DNA of 64,000 nt from Phlegmacium glaucopus (taxonomy: Eukaryota > Basidiomycota > Agaricomycetes > Agaricales > Cortinariaceae): NCBI GenBank assembly GCA_015039465.1, contig MU130569.1, forward strand, positions 222,113 to 286,112, read 5' to 3'. Every line of letters begins with the position of its first letter. Position 1 is the stretch's first letter. The translations under genes were made by a program, and so were the position numbers. The notes under the pieces were generated by a model. It did no database searches and had not been told where the DNA came from. It saw only the letters and a list, made by a program, of their open reading frames with translations. Positions 1-11,885 of the stretch are shown one piece after another.

Positions 1-538
1 TTGTCTTGAAGGTCTTGATTTGATGCCCGCTCTTTCTCAAGCTCCTCTGCATGTGCACAAAATGTGAGTAACTGCATCCATAAAGGTATTAAATTTCAAT
101 ACTCTACTTTCGAGTTCTGCTAATCTCGCTTCTGTTTCATTAACAGAAGTCTCTTCATTCTCATCACCGTGAACCTGGACTGCCATTTGGCCACCAGACC
201 CCATAGATGTTGAATTATGGGCATCTTGAAGCTGCATTTTGAGTGCGCTGTTCTCCGCTTTATAAATTGTACAATGTGAGTACAATCTTCGAAAAGGAAT
301 GTAGCTGACCTTCAATCTTTCCCATCCGATTTAGAATATTCTGTAATGTACTCTCGTCATTCTGCTGAGAAGGGCTCAATGGCTGGAGATTTTTGTTTTG
401 TTTTGCCGACGTGGCACCCCCCCTAGGGGTAGTATTTTCCTTGGCTGTTCCAGTTCGTCGTGCACGAGGTACTGCTGGTGCAGTGCAAGGAACACCTATG
501 CGAGACTTTGGAGCAGGGGTATTTGGAGGAGGACTCAT
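1..538 (-). CDS. Transposon accessory coiled-coil protein, copy 1 (cut by window edge)
   Basis: This is the mirror copy of the gene at 11886-13195. The ATG is at 538 and reads MSPPPNTPAPKSRIG. Exon 1 is a Pro/Ser/Thr-rich basic segment ending in a short helix (ILNRMGKIE). After a 52-bp intron the second exon is a charged, heptad-like stretch (NETEARLAELE). The gene leaves the window in its third exon, so only about the first 140 residues are visible. It is transcribed away from the transposase. No enzymatic motif is visible. See the complete copy for the full description. Confidence 0.72.
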
Positions 539-729
539 ACGGAGATGCACTAGTAGAAGAGGTCGAAGGAGAGGAGGAAGTGGACTCCGAGACGACCCGG
601 TTTATTTTTGAAATTATGATCACAAGCGTACCTGATTTTAAAGTAACCTTTTTCATTGGATCACAAGCCCCTACTTACTCTTCCTATCTCGCTGCACAGA
701 TTTGTTATATTTTGTTACTTGGAATCCCT

Positions 730-3700
730 ATGAGCACTCTTGTTTATTGTATATGCTGCGGCAAGACCATAACTCGGCGACAGGAGTTGGAGCACCGCAA
801 ACTTGCGTATGTTCTGCCAATTGCTCAAGAATCTCCATCCACAACTTCTAGCTTTCGACGTATAACATCACTTCCAGTGTCATCCGATGAGGATCTCTCA
901 GACGACAGTGTTACGAGCTTGCATCCATTGATGTCCAACATTGAAGCACCCGCCCAGGGCACCCCAATGGACGTCTACCAGGAGAACGTACCCGAGCAAA
1001 ATTACAACTCCTCCCCTTCCCCAATAGATGAAGACATAGATTTGTGCCAGTGGGATCATAATAGCAGACGAGGTGGTGATGAAGAAGGAATTCTTGAGCG
1101 CCTTACATCTCAGGAGAGGAACCGAAATATTATCAACAGCTCTGAATCTTCGTCAGGAGGGGAAGATGATGCAGAGAGTACCGACAGTGACGACGAGGAG
1201 AGATTTCTTCATTTCCCAGACTGGGAGTCATACGAAAATGAGGATTCATTTGGGGTGGATGGGCTCAAGGAAGGCTTTGAGAGAGAAGCAGCAGCTCTTG
1301 GTATGTCTCATGTCCTATATTCCATTATTTTAATGCACTCAGCCTTAACCTTCTTAGAAAATAAGCTTAGTACCTATGACCGCGATATATGCAAAGCATT
1401 TGCGTATAAACTCCAAACCCACATGACCTATAAGGCATTCAACCTTCTCCCAAGAGCCTTTGAGACTGTTCGACCACTGCCAAACCTACATGGTGTCCGG
1501 ACACGAGCAGCATTCCTCTCGGGATTCAAACCTGAGCACTATGACTGCTGCCCAAATTCATGCTGCGCATATACCGGGCCCCACAAGGATCTTGCTGCAT
1601 GCCCATATTGCAAGGAACCACGTCTTCGTGGAAGTGGCACTGCCCAAAAACGATTCACTTACATCCCCATTATTCCACGACTCAAAGCATTTCTCGCAAA
1701 CCCAAAAACTGCTACGGAAATGACTTATCGCTCATTGCATAAACACACCCCTACAACAACGACTGATATCTTTGATGGCTCACATTATCAAAACCTTTGC
1801 CGCTCGAAAGTCAAAATAGATGGTCAAGAACTCAACCATTGTTATTTTTCAGACGCCTGCGATGTTGCGTTAGGACTTTCCACTGATGGTTTTGCACCCT
1901 TTAAGCGGCGCAAGAACACAGCCTGGCCCCTCATCCTCTTCAATTTTAATCTTCCCCCAGACATTCGCTTTCACGTTGACCGAATCCTTGCACTTGGAGT
2001 AATTCCTGGGCCCAAGAAACCCCATGACATCGACTCATTCCTCTGGCCAGCCATTACCGAGCTTCTGAAACTTTTGCATGGTATCCCATCCTATAACATT
2101 CTCCGTGCAGAGTTCTTCTTATTACGTGCCTATCTTATTGTTTGCTTTGGTGATATTCCAGCCGTCTCAATGCTAATGCACATGAAAGGGCATAATGGGG
2201 TCTCACCATGTCGAATGTGCGAGATCCTTGGCCTTCGTGTTCCAGACACACGTGCAACAACCCACTATGTACCCCTTGATCGCTCTCACCACCCTGTTGT
2301 TCGTGCAGACAACACAGCAATTGCGCAATATGACCCCAGAGACCTCCCATTGCGTACTCATGATGCCCTGCTTGAACAAGCGAAAAGAGTACAATCCGCA
2401 ACTACCAATACTGAATCGGATCGTCTCGCAAAACGCCACGGTATCAAAGGCGTTCCCATCCTATCATACCTCACTTCCCTATCATTTCCAATATCTTTCC
2501 CTTACGACTTCATGCATCTCATCTGGGAGAACCTTATGAAGAATCTCATCTTGCTTTGGACTGGAGAATTCAAGGGACTCGATGAGGGACATGGAGAATA
2601 TGTGGTCGCAAATGCTATCTGGGAGGGTGTTGGGGCTGCAACACATGCGTCCGGAACCACCATTCCATCTGCATATGGTTCACGAGTTCCAAACATTGCA
2701 ACTGATCGCTCATACGTCTCTGCTGAAATGTGGTCATTCTGGACACTATATTTAGGTCCTGTCTTGCTCCGTGGTCGCTTTCAGGATGTTAAATATTACC
2801 ACCACTTTATCCAGCTGATTTACTTGCTCACCATCTGTCTGCAGTTTGAAATTTCCACTACCAAAATTGAAGAGATTGATGAAGGATTTGTCAGATGGGT
2901 CCAGGATTATGAAGAGTACGTATTCACTGTGTAGCTTTTTTCGCAACACTCATATTACTTATTAACTAAGCATCTACTATCAACACAACCCAGATCGCCT
3001 GTCTACCTGTCCACTTACCATCCACGCCCTTCTTCACATTGCTGGCAGCATCAGAACAATGGGACCAGTTTGGTGTTATTGGGCCTTCCCGATGGAGAGG
3101 TACTGCGGGAAATTACAGCCTGCTATCCGAAGTCGGCGCTACCCCTACCAATCCATGGACCGATTCTTAATTGAAGATGCCCAACTGACGCAAATCAAGC
3201 TTCTGTTTGATGAGTCTGAACAACTCTCACTTCGACTGCCTCATGGTAGTAGGATTTCGGGCCAGTTTTCACACCCTGCCTGTATGTTTTTGCCTTTCAA
3301 TTCATATATGAGGTGAAATGAAATATCCTCCAGATCCTACATGTGTGTTCCTCCCGCCTTCACGAAAAGGACAGCCGTCCAACATTGTCATTGGCCTCCT
3401 CGCATCAGCCTTCGTCACACGAGCCACCAATGATGCGCGCACAGAAGTACAACCACCCCGATCCACTAAGCAAAAGCAAAAGGGGAAACATAAGCTACCT
3501 CAAGTTACCATTTCCCAAGCAAAGAAGATTGTTCGAGACGCAGAAATTGTTGACTGGGGCAAAGTCAAACATGTAGATTCGGAGGAAGGGGACACAATGT
3601 ATGCTTCAGCCCTGTGTACATTGCTTCATGATAGCCGTGAGGCCTCGTTTGTACGGGTGAGTCATCTTTAATCTCTCTTCAATACCAGGTACTAAAATTG

Positions 3701-4082
3701 ATGGCAGTACGAAATACTAGTTGATAAATATGCTGGAAAAAGACATATGAAACCGGAGTATATTGCAAAGACCTCATATGGCGAGCTCGAACATATCTAC
3801 TCAGTCAAGATTAGCGATGCCGCAGCGTTAGGCACCCTGTCCCTTAAACAAGATGTGGTAGTTTTCGCCACTATCCGTACATGCGTCCTGGATCCCACCC
3901 CGAGTGACTTTGGACCTCTCGACATCCATTTGTACTCGAAAATGGGGTCGTTGGACGTTGTTGATATCACTACTATACAGTGTCTCGTGGGTAGAGTAAG
4001 AGATCGAGGTAATACTTGGGCTCTTATTGACCGCAGTGGCTCTCTAGCACGTGCAATATATGTAGACGACGAGGATGTGTAG
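730..4082 (+). CDS. Tnp2/Plavaka-like transposase, copy 1
   Basis: Likely the element's transposase, cutting and joining DNA at the element ends. Exons fit 730-1300, 1358-2915, 2971-3281, 3334-3656 and 3708-4082, giving about 1045 residues with no internal stop. Features in order: an N-terminal CICCGK zinc-finger-like start, a long acidic Ser/Asp/Glu-rich segment, a CPYC zinc pair, LGLSTDGFAPFKRR and CFGDIPAVSMLMHMKGHNG...CRMC. The last two carry candidate catalytic aspartates, as in Tnp2-type enzymes. Further on are YYQHNPDRLSTCPLTIH and GPVWCYWAFPMERYCG. The frame is open further upstream to 460, but that extension would overlap the divergent accessory gene, so I prefer the ATG at 730. It differs from copy 2 by at least six amino acids, including Tyr/Asp, Ser/Leu and Lys/Glu. 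Family level is firm; the exact start is inferred. Confidence 0.85.
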
Positions 4083-4130
4083 TCTTTCCTCCTAATTCAA
4101 TCTATTACATTGTTGGGAGCTCGAAGGAGG

Positions 4131-4332
4131 AGGATCACCCAGTATATGGTTGGTATTCAACCTGGGAAACCTTAGCAGGTCTAAGATTGAATACCAACCA
4201 TTATATGGTTGAATCCTCAGGTTGATTTTCAACCAGCGTCCATGGTTGATGCAAAATTCAACTGTTGTAAGGTTGAAAGTTGTTTTTCACCCGAACGATG
4301 GTTGAAAATCAACCCCTGCTGTTCCCACAGTG
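4131..4332. repeat. Subterminal GGTTGAA palindrome array and terminus, copy 1
   Basis: Dense direct and inverted copies of GGTTGAA/TTCAACC run up to the CACAGTG end. Several are paired as 13-15 bp palindromes, such as GGTTGATTTTCAACC. Subterminal repeats of this kind are the usual transposase binding sites in CACTA-type elements; binding here is inferred. Confidence 0.8.
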
Positions 4333-4657
4333 ATACATAAGGTAGCTACTACCTTTATAAATATCAGCAAGCAATCAGTAAAGACTTGTGAGAAAAGATC
4401 AACGTAACCGGGTGCGTGTGTCGGTGAGGATGACACGCTCTTATATCAATGGGTTTAGGTACGATTAGAACATTGTTTGAATAGGCTAGTGCGTCGAGCC
4501 AGGGAATAGGAAAAGCATGGGAATCACTGGCAAATGGGAATTTCGACTTATGTTAGAATTAAGTACGTACTTAGTTAATAATAATGAACGTAAAGGGAAT
4601 CGATATAAGACAATGGAAAGATCGTGATACTATGTAGCCAGTTCCCCAGATCGTAAG
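4333..4657. other. Upstream region of carboxylesterase 1
   Basis: Unique sequence between the transposon end and the carboxylesterase start, so the promoter must lie here or in the transposon. I see no convincing TATA box and no gene. It does not obviously resemble the upstream region of carboxylesterase 2, which suggests the gene duplication ended near the start codon. Confidence 0.5.
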
Positions 4658-6970
4658 ATGTGGTCCTTGACCAGAAACCTCGCCTACTTCGTTTTATATA
4701 TTGCTCCCTCAGTTTACCATGTGACAGCTGTCACTCCAACGGTTGACCTCGGTTATGCACGGTACCAAGGAGTTCCTTCTCTAGATATAGTCAACAACGC
4801 GACCAATACACAATTCCTTGCGATAAGATACGCTGCAGCCCCAACTGGTAAAGGTTTCATATTGATAGATTGAATTGTTTCTTCACTATTAATAGGATTT
4901 CTGCGGTTCAGAGAACCTCAACTTCCTTCCTACACGCCAGGTGTTCAGTTAGCGAACAAACAACCGTCCCAGTGTCTCCAAGCTGTGGTAGGAGCGACTC
5001 CTAAATCCCCATTCCGCAATGTCGATTCAACCATTCCTAACACCAAGAGGCTGCAGAATCGTAACCTCGATGTGAGCTTACCTGAAGCCTCAGAGGATTG
5101 TCTCTTCCTAAAGTACCCCTCCATGTCAATTGGAATGCGCCATATACTTACTGAGATCGTGGTTAGTGTCTACGTTCCTGGAAATTTCGGAGAAAGGAAG
5201 AACCTTCCGGTTGTTGTCTGGATACACGGGTGCGTTCCAGCCCTCGTTTACCTACAACTCGAAGTTTGCAGTCTTATCAATTTATCTATTTGTAAGGGGG
5301 GGATACGTCCGGGGCAACGCGTCCCTGTTCAACGGTAATAATTTGCTCCGTGAGGCTGGCGGCGGAGTCGTGGCTGTCATCATCCAGTATCGGCTAGGAT
5401 TGTTCGGATTTCTACCTGGGGAGAAGGTCAAAAAAGGCGGAGCACTAAATGCTGGTTTGTGTAAGTATCTTTATTTTCGAAGGAAGAACGACAGTGACCT
5501 TACTCACTATTGTAATACAGTGGATCAACAGGCAGCACTCCAATGGGTGCAGAAATATGTCAGTTCTGAAGTTGTCATTTGTGACACGAAATAATATTTA
5601 CCTTTTTTTTCAGATCAGTAAATTTGGCGGAGACCCGGGTCTAGTGACCATCTGGGGAGAGTCAGCCGGCGCTGGCTCAGTTTTACAACAGGTTATCGCA
5701 AACGGTGGAAATACACGACCAGCGCTTTTCAGAGCCGCGATTACGAGCTCGACCTTCTTGCCATCCCAATACAACTTTAACGATCCCATCCCAGAGGTGT
5801 GTTCGTGTTAATAGCTCTGACCTACCCATAACTTACAAGTCAAATAAATGACAGGCACTGTATAGTGAGGTTGTAAACCAGACAAAGTATATTTTCTTCC
5901 GTAACTTGTTCTTGATCCCATCTAACACGACCTTCAGCTGTGCATCTGCAAAAGATACATTTGAGTGTTTGCGAGGCGCCGATGTTAACGCCCTTCAAAC
6001 TGCCAATGTTAACATCAACCATGCTGGCTTTTTCGGCACTTTTACCTTTGTCCCTGTCGTCGATGGGAGCTTCATCACCAAACGCCCAACCCAGCTTATG
6101 CAGGCAGGAAAATTGAACGGGGTTCGTAGATTCTACTACCAATTCATCATCATCATTATGATCTTTTGTAGGGCATTGTGCTTACAGTCACCAATGCGTT
6201 CGAAGGCACCGTATTTGTTAATCAAAATACAGCATCTACGGTCCAAATAGCAGACTACGTCTCGCAATTATACCCCAACTTTGGTACTGCGCAAATCAAT
6301 GCTGCTGTCGCGCAATATGCAGGTTTGGGAACCAATATTTTCCAGGCGGACGCTATCATGGGTGAATGTGAGTATCTTTGTCCAGGTGCGCAAAGGTGGA
6401 AGCTGATTTTTTGTCTCAACTGACAGCAATCTTCATCTGTCCCACTTATTATTTGTTACGTGCTTTTGATGGTCGCGCCTTCAAGGTAAGTGTTTCTTGT
6501 CCAATTTTTCTCAATATACTCACCTAATGTCCCCAGGGTGAATTTTCTGTGCCACCTGCCTTACACGGTCAAGATGGTTTCTTTTATTTTCCGTTTGTAC
6601 CTTTTCTGTTCTATTTGCTTATCGATTAATCATCTTTTCAAACCTGCATAGAGCAGGTAAATTGACCTTTATCACAACGTTTGGAAAATCCTTTTCCGAG
6701 TCGTTCCTCAATTTCGTAATGACACTCAACACTAACTTTAAATGGGACTCGTCGGATATCACTCCTACATGGCGGTTTTGGCAGCCTGATGCTACCGAGA
6801 TGTTGTTCAATGTGACGGAAGCTGGTGCTCCCGACATTCGTTCGGTGACGACTTCGAGTGCGCTGTTGGAACGATGCGCGTGAGTTTTTTCTTTCTTTTT
6901 CTCCGAAGGATGATGCTACATGAAATATCAAAGGTTCTGGGAAAGTGTTTCAGCGTTCTCGGCTCAGTGA
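4658..6970 (+). CDS. Secreted type-B carboxylesterase/lipase 1
   Basis: An alpha/beta-hydrolase of the carboxylesterase type B family, expected to hydrolyse carboxylic esters outside the cell. Thirteen exons join in phase (4658-4847, 4896-5112, 5167-5229, 5297-5460, 5521-5558, 5614-5796, 5855-5886, 5938-6121, 6172-6367, 6427-6485, 6537-6592, 6652-6879, 6934-6970) to about 548 residues, normal for the family. Visible motifs: an N-terminal hydrophobic signal peptide, SEDCLFLNVYVPG, the oxyanion-hole WIHGGGY, the nucleophile elbow GESAGAGS, the acid motif FEGTVF and the catalytic His in ALHGQD. All triad residues are present. The gene sits between two inverted transposon copies. Its closest relative is the minus-strand gene at 17803-20064, with the same intron positions and clearly related introns and 3' flank. 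Substrate is unknown. Confidence 0.9.
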
Positions 6971-8091
6971 CGCTTTTGTTGAGATTTCCACCTACGTTTC
7001 CGAATGGTATGCTAAAGCTTAGACAGATTGCGATTTTGTGAAGTGAGGATGAAAATATGGAGGCTGTTAGCCAAAATAAGCTGCAAAAACAATCTTGAGC
7101 ACTGCCATCGGTTTATCTATCCATGAACTTTGGATTTGCTAGTCATCAGTATATTCCGCTTCCTAATGGCATGGTTCCACCGAATCAGACCTGTTCGCTT
7201 CTCGATAACGGGAGCCTAAAACCACGCCAGCGCAATATCGGACCAGCCATATTCCACAATCCATGGTCTATCCATCTACATATGTTATAAACATTATCTC
7301 CATCGCTGCTCCTGTGATGCCAAAGACCCCCAACCTCGAAATTACAACTATTCCTTAGACGCGCAATGGGCTCAACAAATAGCTGATATTGGCGTCGCAT
7401 TGAATTTTCACAGTTGGTAGTACATAGGCTCACGGAGACGCTCGGAAAGTTTGGATGTATTGGGTCCGGAGGGAGGCTCGTTAAAGAGAATATAATCCAG
7501 GTAGAGATGGTTTTATGCATAAGTAGCATGAAAATATGAAATTGATAGCATAATCTTCTCATCGTCCTCCGTCCACATCAGTAAAATGGCACTCTGGTTA
7601 AAATGGCTGGAGCTAGTAAGTCCAGTCATTCCAGCTTGCCAGCACTTCAACTGGACCTACGTTGACATGCCCAAATCCAGCGCATGCTGGGGGAGAAAAT
7701 GGCTGGTAACAGTCCCCCGAACTAGAGCTAGTACACAGCCCTGGTACAAGTTCGTTGAAACCCCTCCCCCCTTGTTTGCTTCCATGGATATTTGAAGGGC
7801 TGCCTGTCGGAGAAGCCTCACTGAGCGGTCACACAGCTTGATAGGACCACGTTGTATTGTCGAGAACGAGACAGTTACGAGTACGAGCGTAACGGTAAAG
7901 AATGTAGAAGTAGGAAATGAGAATCTCCTCATATACTGTGACGTGGATAAAAGATAAGTAAGATAAGAACCCTCGACGGCACGAGTAAGACTGGCGGCCA
8001 GGCTTACAATATTGCAGGCAAACGATCATAATTATTCCATTGTACACTAGTATCCATTATAATATTCAATTGTATACATAGAGTACACAAT
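6971..8091. other. Intergenic, no gene recognised
   Basis: About 1.1 kb between carboxylesterase 1 and transposon copy 2. The first 60 bases match the 3' flank of carboxylesterase 2 (TTTCCGAATGGTATGCTAAAG), so the duplication extended past the stop codon. Short open frames occur but none shows a recognisable domain or intron pattern. Confidence 0.6.
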
Positions 8092-8290
8092 CACTGTGGG
8101 AACAGCAGGGGTTGATTTTCAACCATCGTTCGGGTGAAAAACAACTTTCAACCTTACAACAGTTGAATTTTGCATCAACCATGGACGCTGGTTGAAAATC
8201 AACCTGAGGATTCAACCATATAATGGTTGGTATTCAATCTTAGACCTGCTAAGGTTTCCCAGGTTGAATACCAACCATATACTGGGTGAT
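8092..8290. repeat. Subterminal GGTTGAA array, transposase-3' end of copy 2
   Basis: Mirror of 4131-4332. It contains GGTTGATTTTCAACC and GGTTGAAAATCAACC palindromes plus single TTGAA/TTCAA motifs, running inward from the CACTG terminus and stopping shortly before the transposase stop codon. Confidence 0.8.
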
Positions 8291-8341
8291 CCTCCTCCTT
8301 CGAGCTCCCAACAATGTAATAGATTGAATTAGGAGGAAAGA

Positions 8342-11300
8342 CTACACATCCTCGTCGTCTACATATATTGCACGTGCTAGAGAGCCACTGCGGTCAATAA
8401 GAGCCCAAGTATTACCTCGATCTCTTACTCTACCCACGAGACACTGTATAGTAGTGATATCAACAACGTCCAACGACCCCATTTTCGAGTACAAATGGAT
8501 GTCGAGAGGTCCAAAGTCACTCGGGGTGGGATCCAGGACGCATGTACGGATAGTGGCGAAAACTACCACATCTTGTTTAAGGGACAGGGTGCCTAACGCT
8601 GCGGCATCGCTAATCTTGACTGAGTAGATATGTTCGAGCTCGCCATATGAGGTCTTTGCAATATACTCCGGTTTCATATGTCTTTTTCCAGCATATTTAT
8701 CAACTAGTATTTCGTACTGCCATCAATTTTAGTACCTGGTATTGAAGAGAGATTAAAGATGACTCACCCGTACAAACGAGGCCTCACGGCTATCATGAAG
8801 CAATGTACACAGGGCTGAAGCGTACATTGTGTCCCCTTCCTCCGAATCTACACGTTTGACTTTGCCCCAGTCAACAATTTCTGCGTCTCGAACAATCTTC
8901 TTTGCTTGGGAAATGGTAACTTGAGGTAGCTTATGTTTCCCCTTTTGCTTTTGCTTAGCGGATCGGGGTGGTTGTACTTCTGTGCGCGCATCATTGGTGG
9001 CTCGTGTGACGAAGGCTGATGCGAGGAGGCCAATGACAATGTCGGACGGCTGTCCTTTTCGTGAAGGCGGGAGGAACACACATGTAGGATCTGGAGGATA
9101 TTTCATTTCACCTCATATATGAATTGAAAGGCAAAAACATACAGGCAGGGTGTGAAAACTGGCCCGAAATCCTACTACCATGAGGCAGTCGAAGTGAGAG
9201 TTGTTCAGACTCATCAAACAGAAGCTTGATTTGCGTCAGTTGGGCATCTTCAATTAAGAATCGGTCCATGGATTGGTAGGGGTAGCGCCGACTTCGGATA
9301 GCAGGCTGTAATTTCCCGCAGTACCTCTCCATCGGGAAGGCCCAATAACACCAAACTGGTCCCATTGTTCTGATGCTGCCAGCAATGTGAAGAAGGGCGT
9401 GGATGGTAAGTGGACAGGTAGACAGGCGATCTGGGTTGTGTTGATAGTAGATGCTTAGTTAATAAGTAATATGAGTGTTGCGAAAAAAGCTACACAGTGA
9501 ATACGTACTCTTCATAATCCTGGACCCATCTGACAAATCCTTCATCAATCTCTTCAATTTCGGTAGTGGAAATTTCAAACTGCAGACAGATGGTGAGCAA
9601 GTAAATCAGCTGGATAAAGTGGTGGTAATATTTAACATCCTGAAAGCGACCACGGAGCAAGACAGGACCTAAATATAGTGTCCAGAATGACCACATTTCA
9701 GCAGAGACGTATGAGCGATCAGTTGCAATGTTTGGAACTCGTGAACCATATGCAGATGGAATGGTGGTTCCGGACGCATGTGTTGCAGCCCCAACACCCT
9801 CCCAGATAGCATTTGCGACCACATATTCTCCATGTCCCTCATCGAGTCCCTTGAATTCTCCAGTCCAAAGCAAGATGAGATTCTTCATAAGGTTCTCCCA
9901 GATGAGATGCATGAAGTCGTAAGGGAAAGATATTGGAAATGATAGGGAAGTGAGGTATGATAGGATGGGAACGCCTTTGATACCGTGGCGTTTTGCGAGA
10001 CGATCCGATTCAGTATTGGTAGTTGCGGATTGTACTCTTTTCGCTTGTTCAAGCAGGGCATCATGAGTACGCAATGGGAGGTCTCTGGGGTCATATTGCG
10101 CAATTGCTGTGTTGTCTGCACGAACAACAGGGTGGTGAGAGCGATCAAGGGGTACATAGTGGGTTGTTGCACGTGTGTCTGGAACACGAAGGCCAAGGAT
10201 CTCGCACATTCGACATGGTGAGACCCCATTATGCCCTTTCATGTGCATTAGCATTGAGACGGCTGGAATATCACCAAAGCAAACAATAAGATAGGCACGT
10301 AATAAGAAGAACTCTGCACGGAGAATGTTATAGGATGGGATACCATGCAAAAGTTTCAGAAGCTCGGTAATGGCTGGCCAGAGGAATGAGTCGATGTCAT
10401 GGGGTTTCTTGGGCCCAGGAATTACTCCAAGTGCAAGGATTCGGTCAACGTGAAAGCGAATGTCTGGGGGAAGATTAAAATTGAAGAGGATGAGGGGCCA
10501 GGCTGTGTTCTTGCGCCGCTTAAAGGGTGCAAAACCATCAGTGGAAAGTCCTAACGCAACATCGCAGGCGTCTGAAAAATAACAATGGTTGAGTTCTTGA
10601 CCATCTATTTTGACTTTCGAGCGGCAAAGGTTTTGATAATGTGAGCCATCAAAGATATCAGTCGTTGTTGTAGGGGTGTGTTTATGCAATGAGCGATAAG
10701 TCATTTCCGTAGCAGTTTTTGGGTTTGCGAGAAATGCTTTGAGTCGTGGAATAATGGGGATGTAAGTGAATCGTTTTTGGGCAGTGCCACTTCCACGAAG
10801 ACGTGGTTCCTTGCAATATGGGCATGCAGCAAGATCCTTGTGGGGCCCGGTATATGCGCAGCATGAATTTGGGCAGCAGTCATAGTGCTCAGGTTTGAAT
10901 CCCAAGAGGAATGCTGCTCGTGTCCGGACACCATGTAGGTTTGGCAGTGGTCGAACAGTCTCAAAGGCTCTTGGGAGAAGGTTGAATGCCTTATCGGTCA
11001 TGTGGGTTTGGAGTTTATACGCAAATGCTTTGCATATATCGCGGTCATAGGTACTAAGCTTATTTTCTAAGAAGGTTAAGGCTGAGTGCATTAAAATAAT
11101 GGAATATAGGACATGAGACATACCAAGAGCTGCTGCTTCTCTCTCAAAGCCTTCCTTGAGCCCATCCACCCCAAATGAATCCTCATTTTCGTATGACTCC
11201 CAGTCTGGGAAATGAAGAAATCTCTCCTCGTCGTCACTGTCGGTACTCTCTGCATCATCTTCCCCTCCTGACGAAGATTCAGAGCTGTTGATAATATTTC

Positions 11301-11694
11301 GGTTCCTCTCCTGAGATGTAAGGCGCTCAAGAATTCCTTCTTCATCACCACCTCGTCTGCTATTATGATCCCACTGGCACAAATCTATGTCTTCATCTAT
11401 TGGGGAAGGGGAGGAGTTGTAATTTTGCTCGGGTACGTTCTCCTGGTAGACGTCCATTGGGGTGCCCTGGGCGGGTGCTTCAATGTTGGACATCAATGGA
11501 TGCAAGCTCGTAACACTGTCGTCTGAGAGATCCTCATCGGATGACACTGGAAGTGATGTTATACGTCGAAAGCTAGAAGTTGTGGATGGAGATTCTTGAG
11601 CAATTGGCAGAACATACGCAAGTTTGCGGTGCTCCAACTCCTGTCGCCGAGTTATGGTCTTGCCGCAGCATATACAATAAACAAGAGTGCTCAT
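8342..11694 (-). CDS. Tnp2/Plavaka-like transposase, copy 2
   Basis: Same exon plan as copy 1 mirrored: exons 11694-11124, 11066-9509, 9453-9143, 9090-8768 and 8716-8342, about 1045 residues, no internal stop. It carries the CICCGK start, acidic linker, CPYC zinc pair, STDGFAPF, GDIPAVSML...CRMC and GPVWCYWAFPMER motifs. The first exon contains a 57-bp GTATGT...TTAG intron that happens to be in frame. The alternative upstream start (11964) would run antisense through the accessory gene's first exon and lacks any conserved motif. With the ATG at 11694 a 191-bp divergent spacer remains. Confidence 0.86.
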
Positions 11695-11885
11695 AGGGAT
11701 TCCAAGTAACAAAATATAACAAATCTGTGCAGCGAGATAGGAAGAGTAAGTAGGGGCTTGTGATCCAATGAAAAAGGTTACTTTAAAATCAGGTACGCTT
11801 GTGATCATAATTTCAAAAATAAACCGGGTCGTCTCGGAGTCCACTTCCTCCTCTCCTTCGACCTCTTCTACTAGTGCATCTCCGT
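11695..11885. promoter_or_regulatory. Probable bidirectional promoter of transposon copy 2
   Basis: Spacer between the preferred transposase ATG (11694, minus) and the accessory-gene ATG (11886, plus). Because the two genes diverge, both promoters must lie in or across these 191 bases. No canonical TATA box is obvious. The call rests on gene arrangement only. Copy 1 has the same spacer at 539-729. Confidence 0.45.

Larger units (their letters stand above)
1..4332 (+). mobile_element. Plavaka/CACTA-like DNA transposon, copy 1 (one end outside window)
   Basis: This element is the mirror image of copy 2 at 8092-13676, with position x matching 12424-x and no indel seen over the shared 4.3 kb. 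The right end is GTTCCCACAGTG, the reverse complement of a CACTG terminus, preceded by GGTTGAA-type subterminal repeats. The other end lies about 1.25 kb outside the window, judging from copy 2. It carries a transposase on the plus strand and the start of a divergent accessory gene on the minus strand. CAC...GTG ends, subterminal repeats and a Tnp2-like transposase are features of CACTA-related elements. Assignment to the fungal Plavaka branch is inferred from the protein motifs. Confidence 0.88.

Noticed and set aside
460..729. N-terminal 90-residue extension of the transposase frame (and its mirror 11695-11964)
   Set aside because: It runs antisense through the first exon of the divergent accessory gene, lacks conserved motifs, and the next ATG starts directly at a zinc-finger-like CICCGK.
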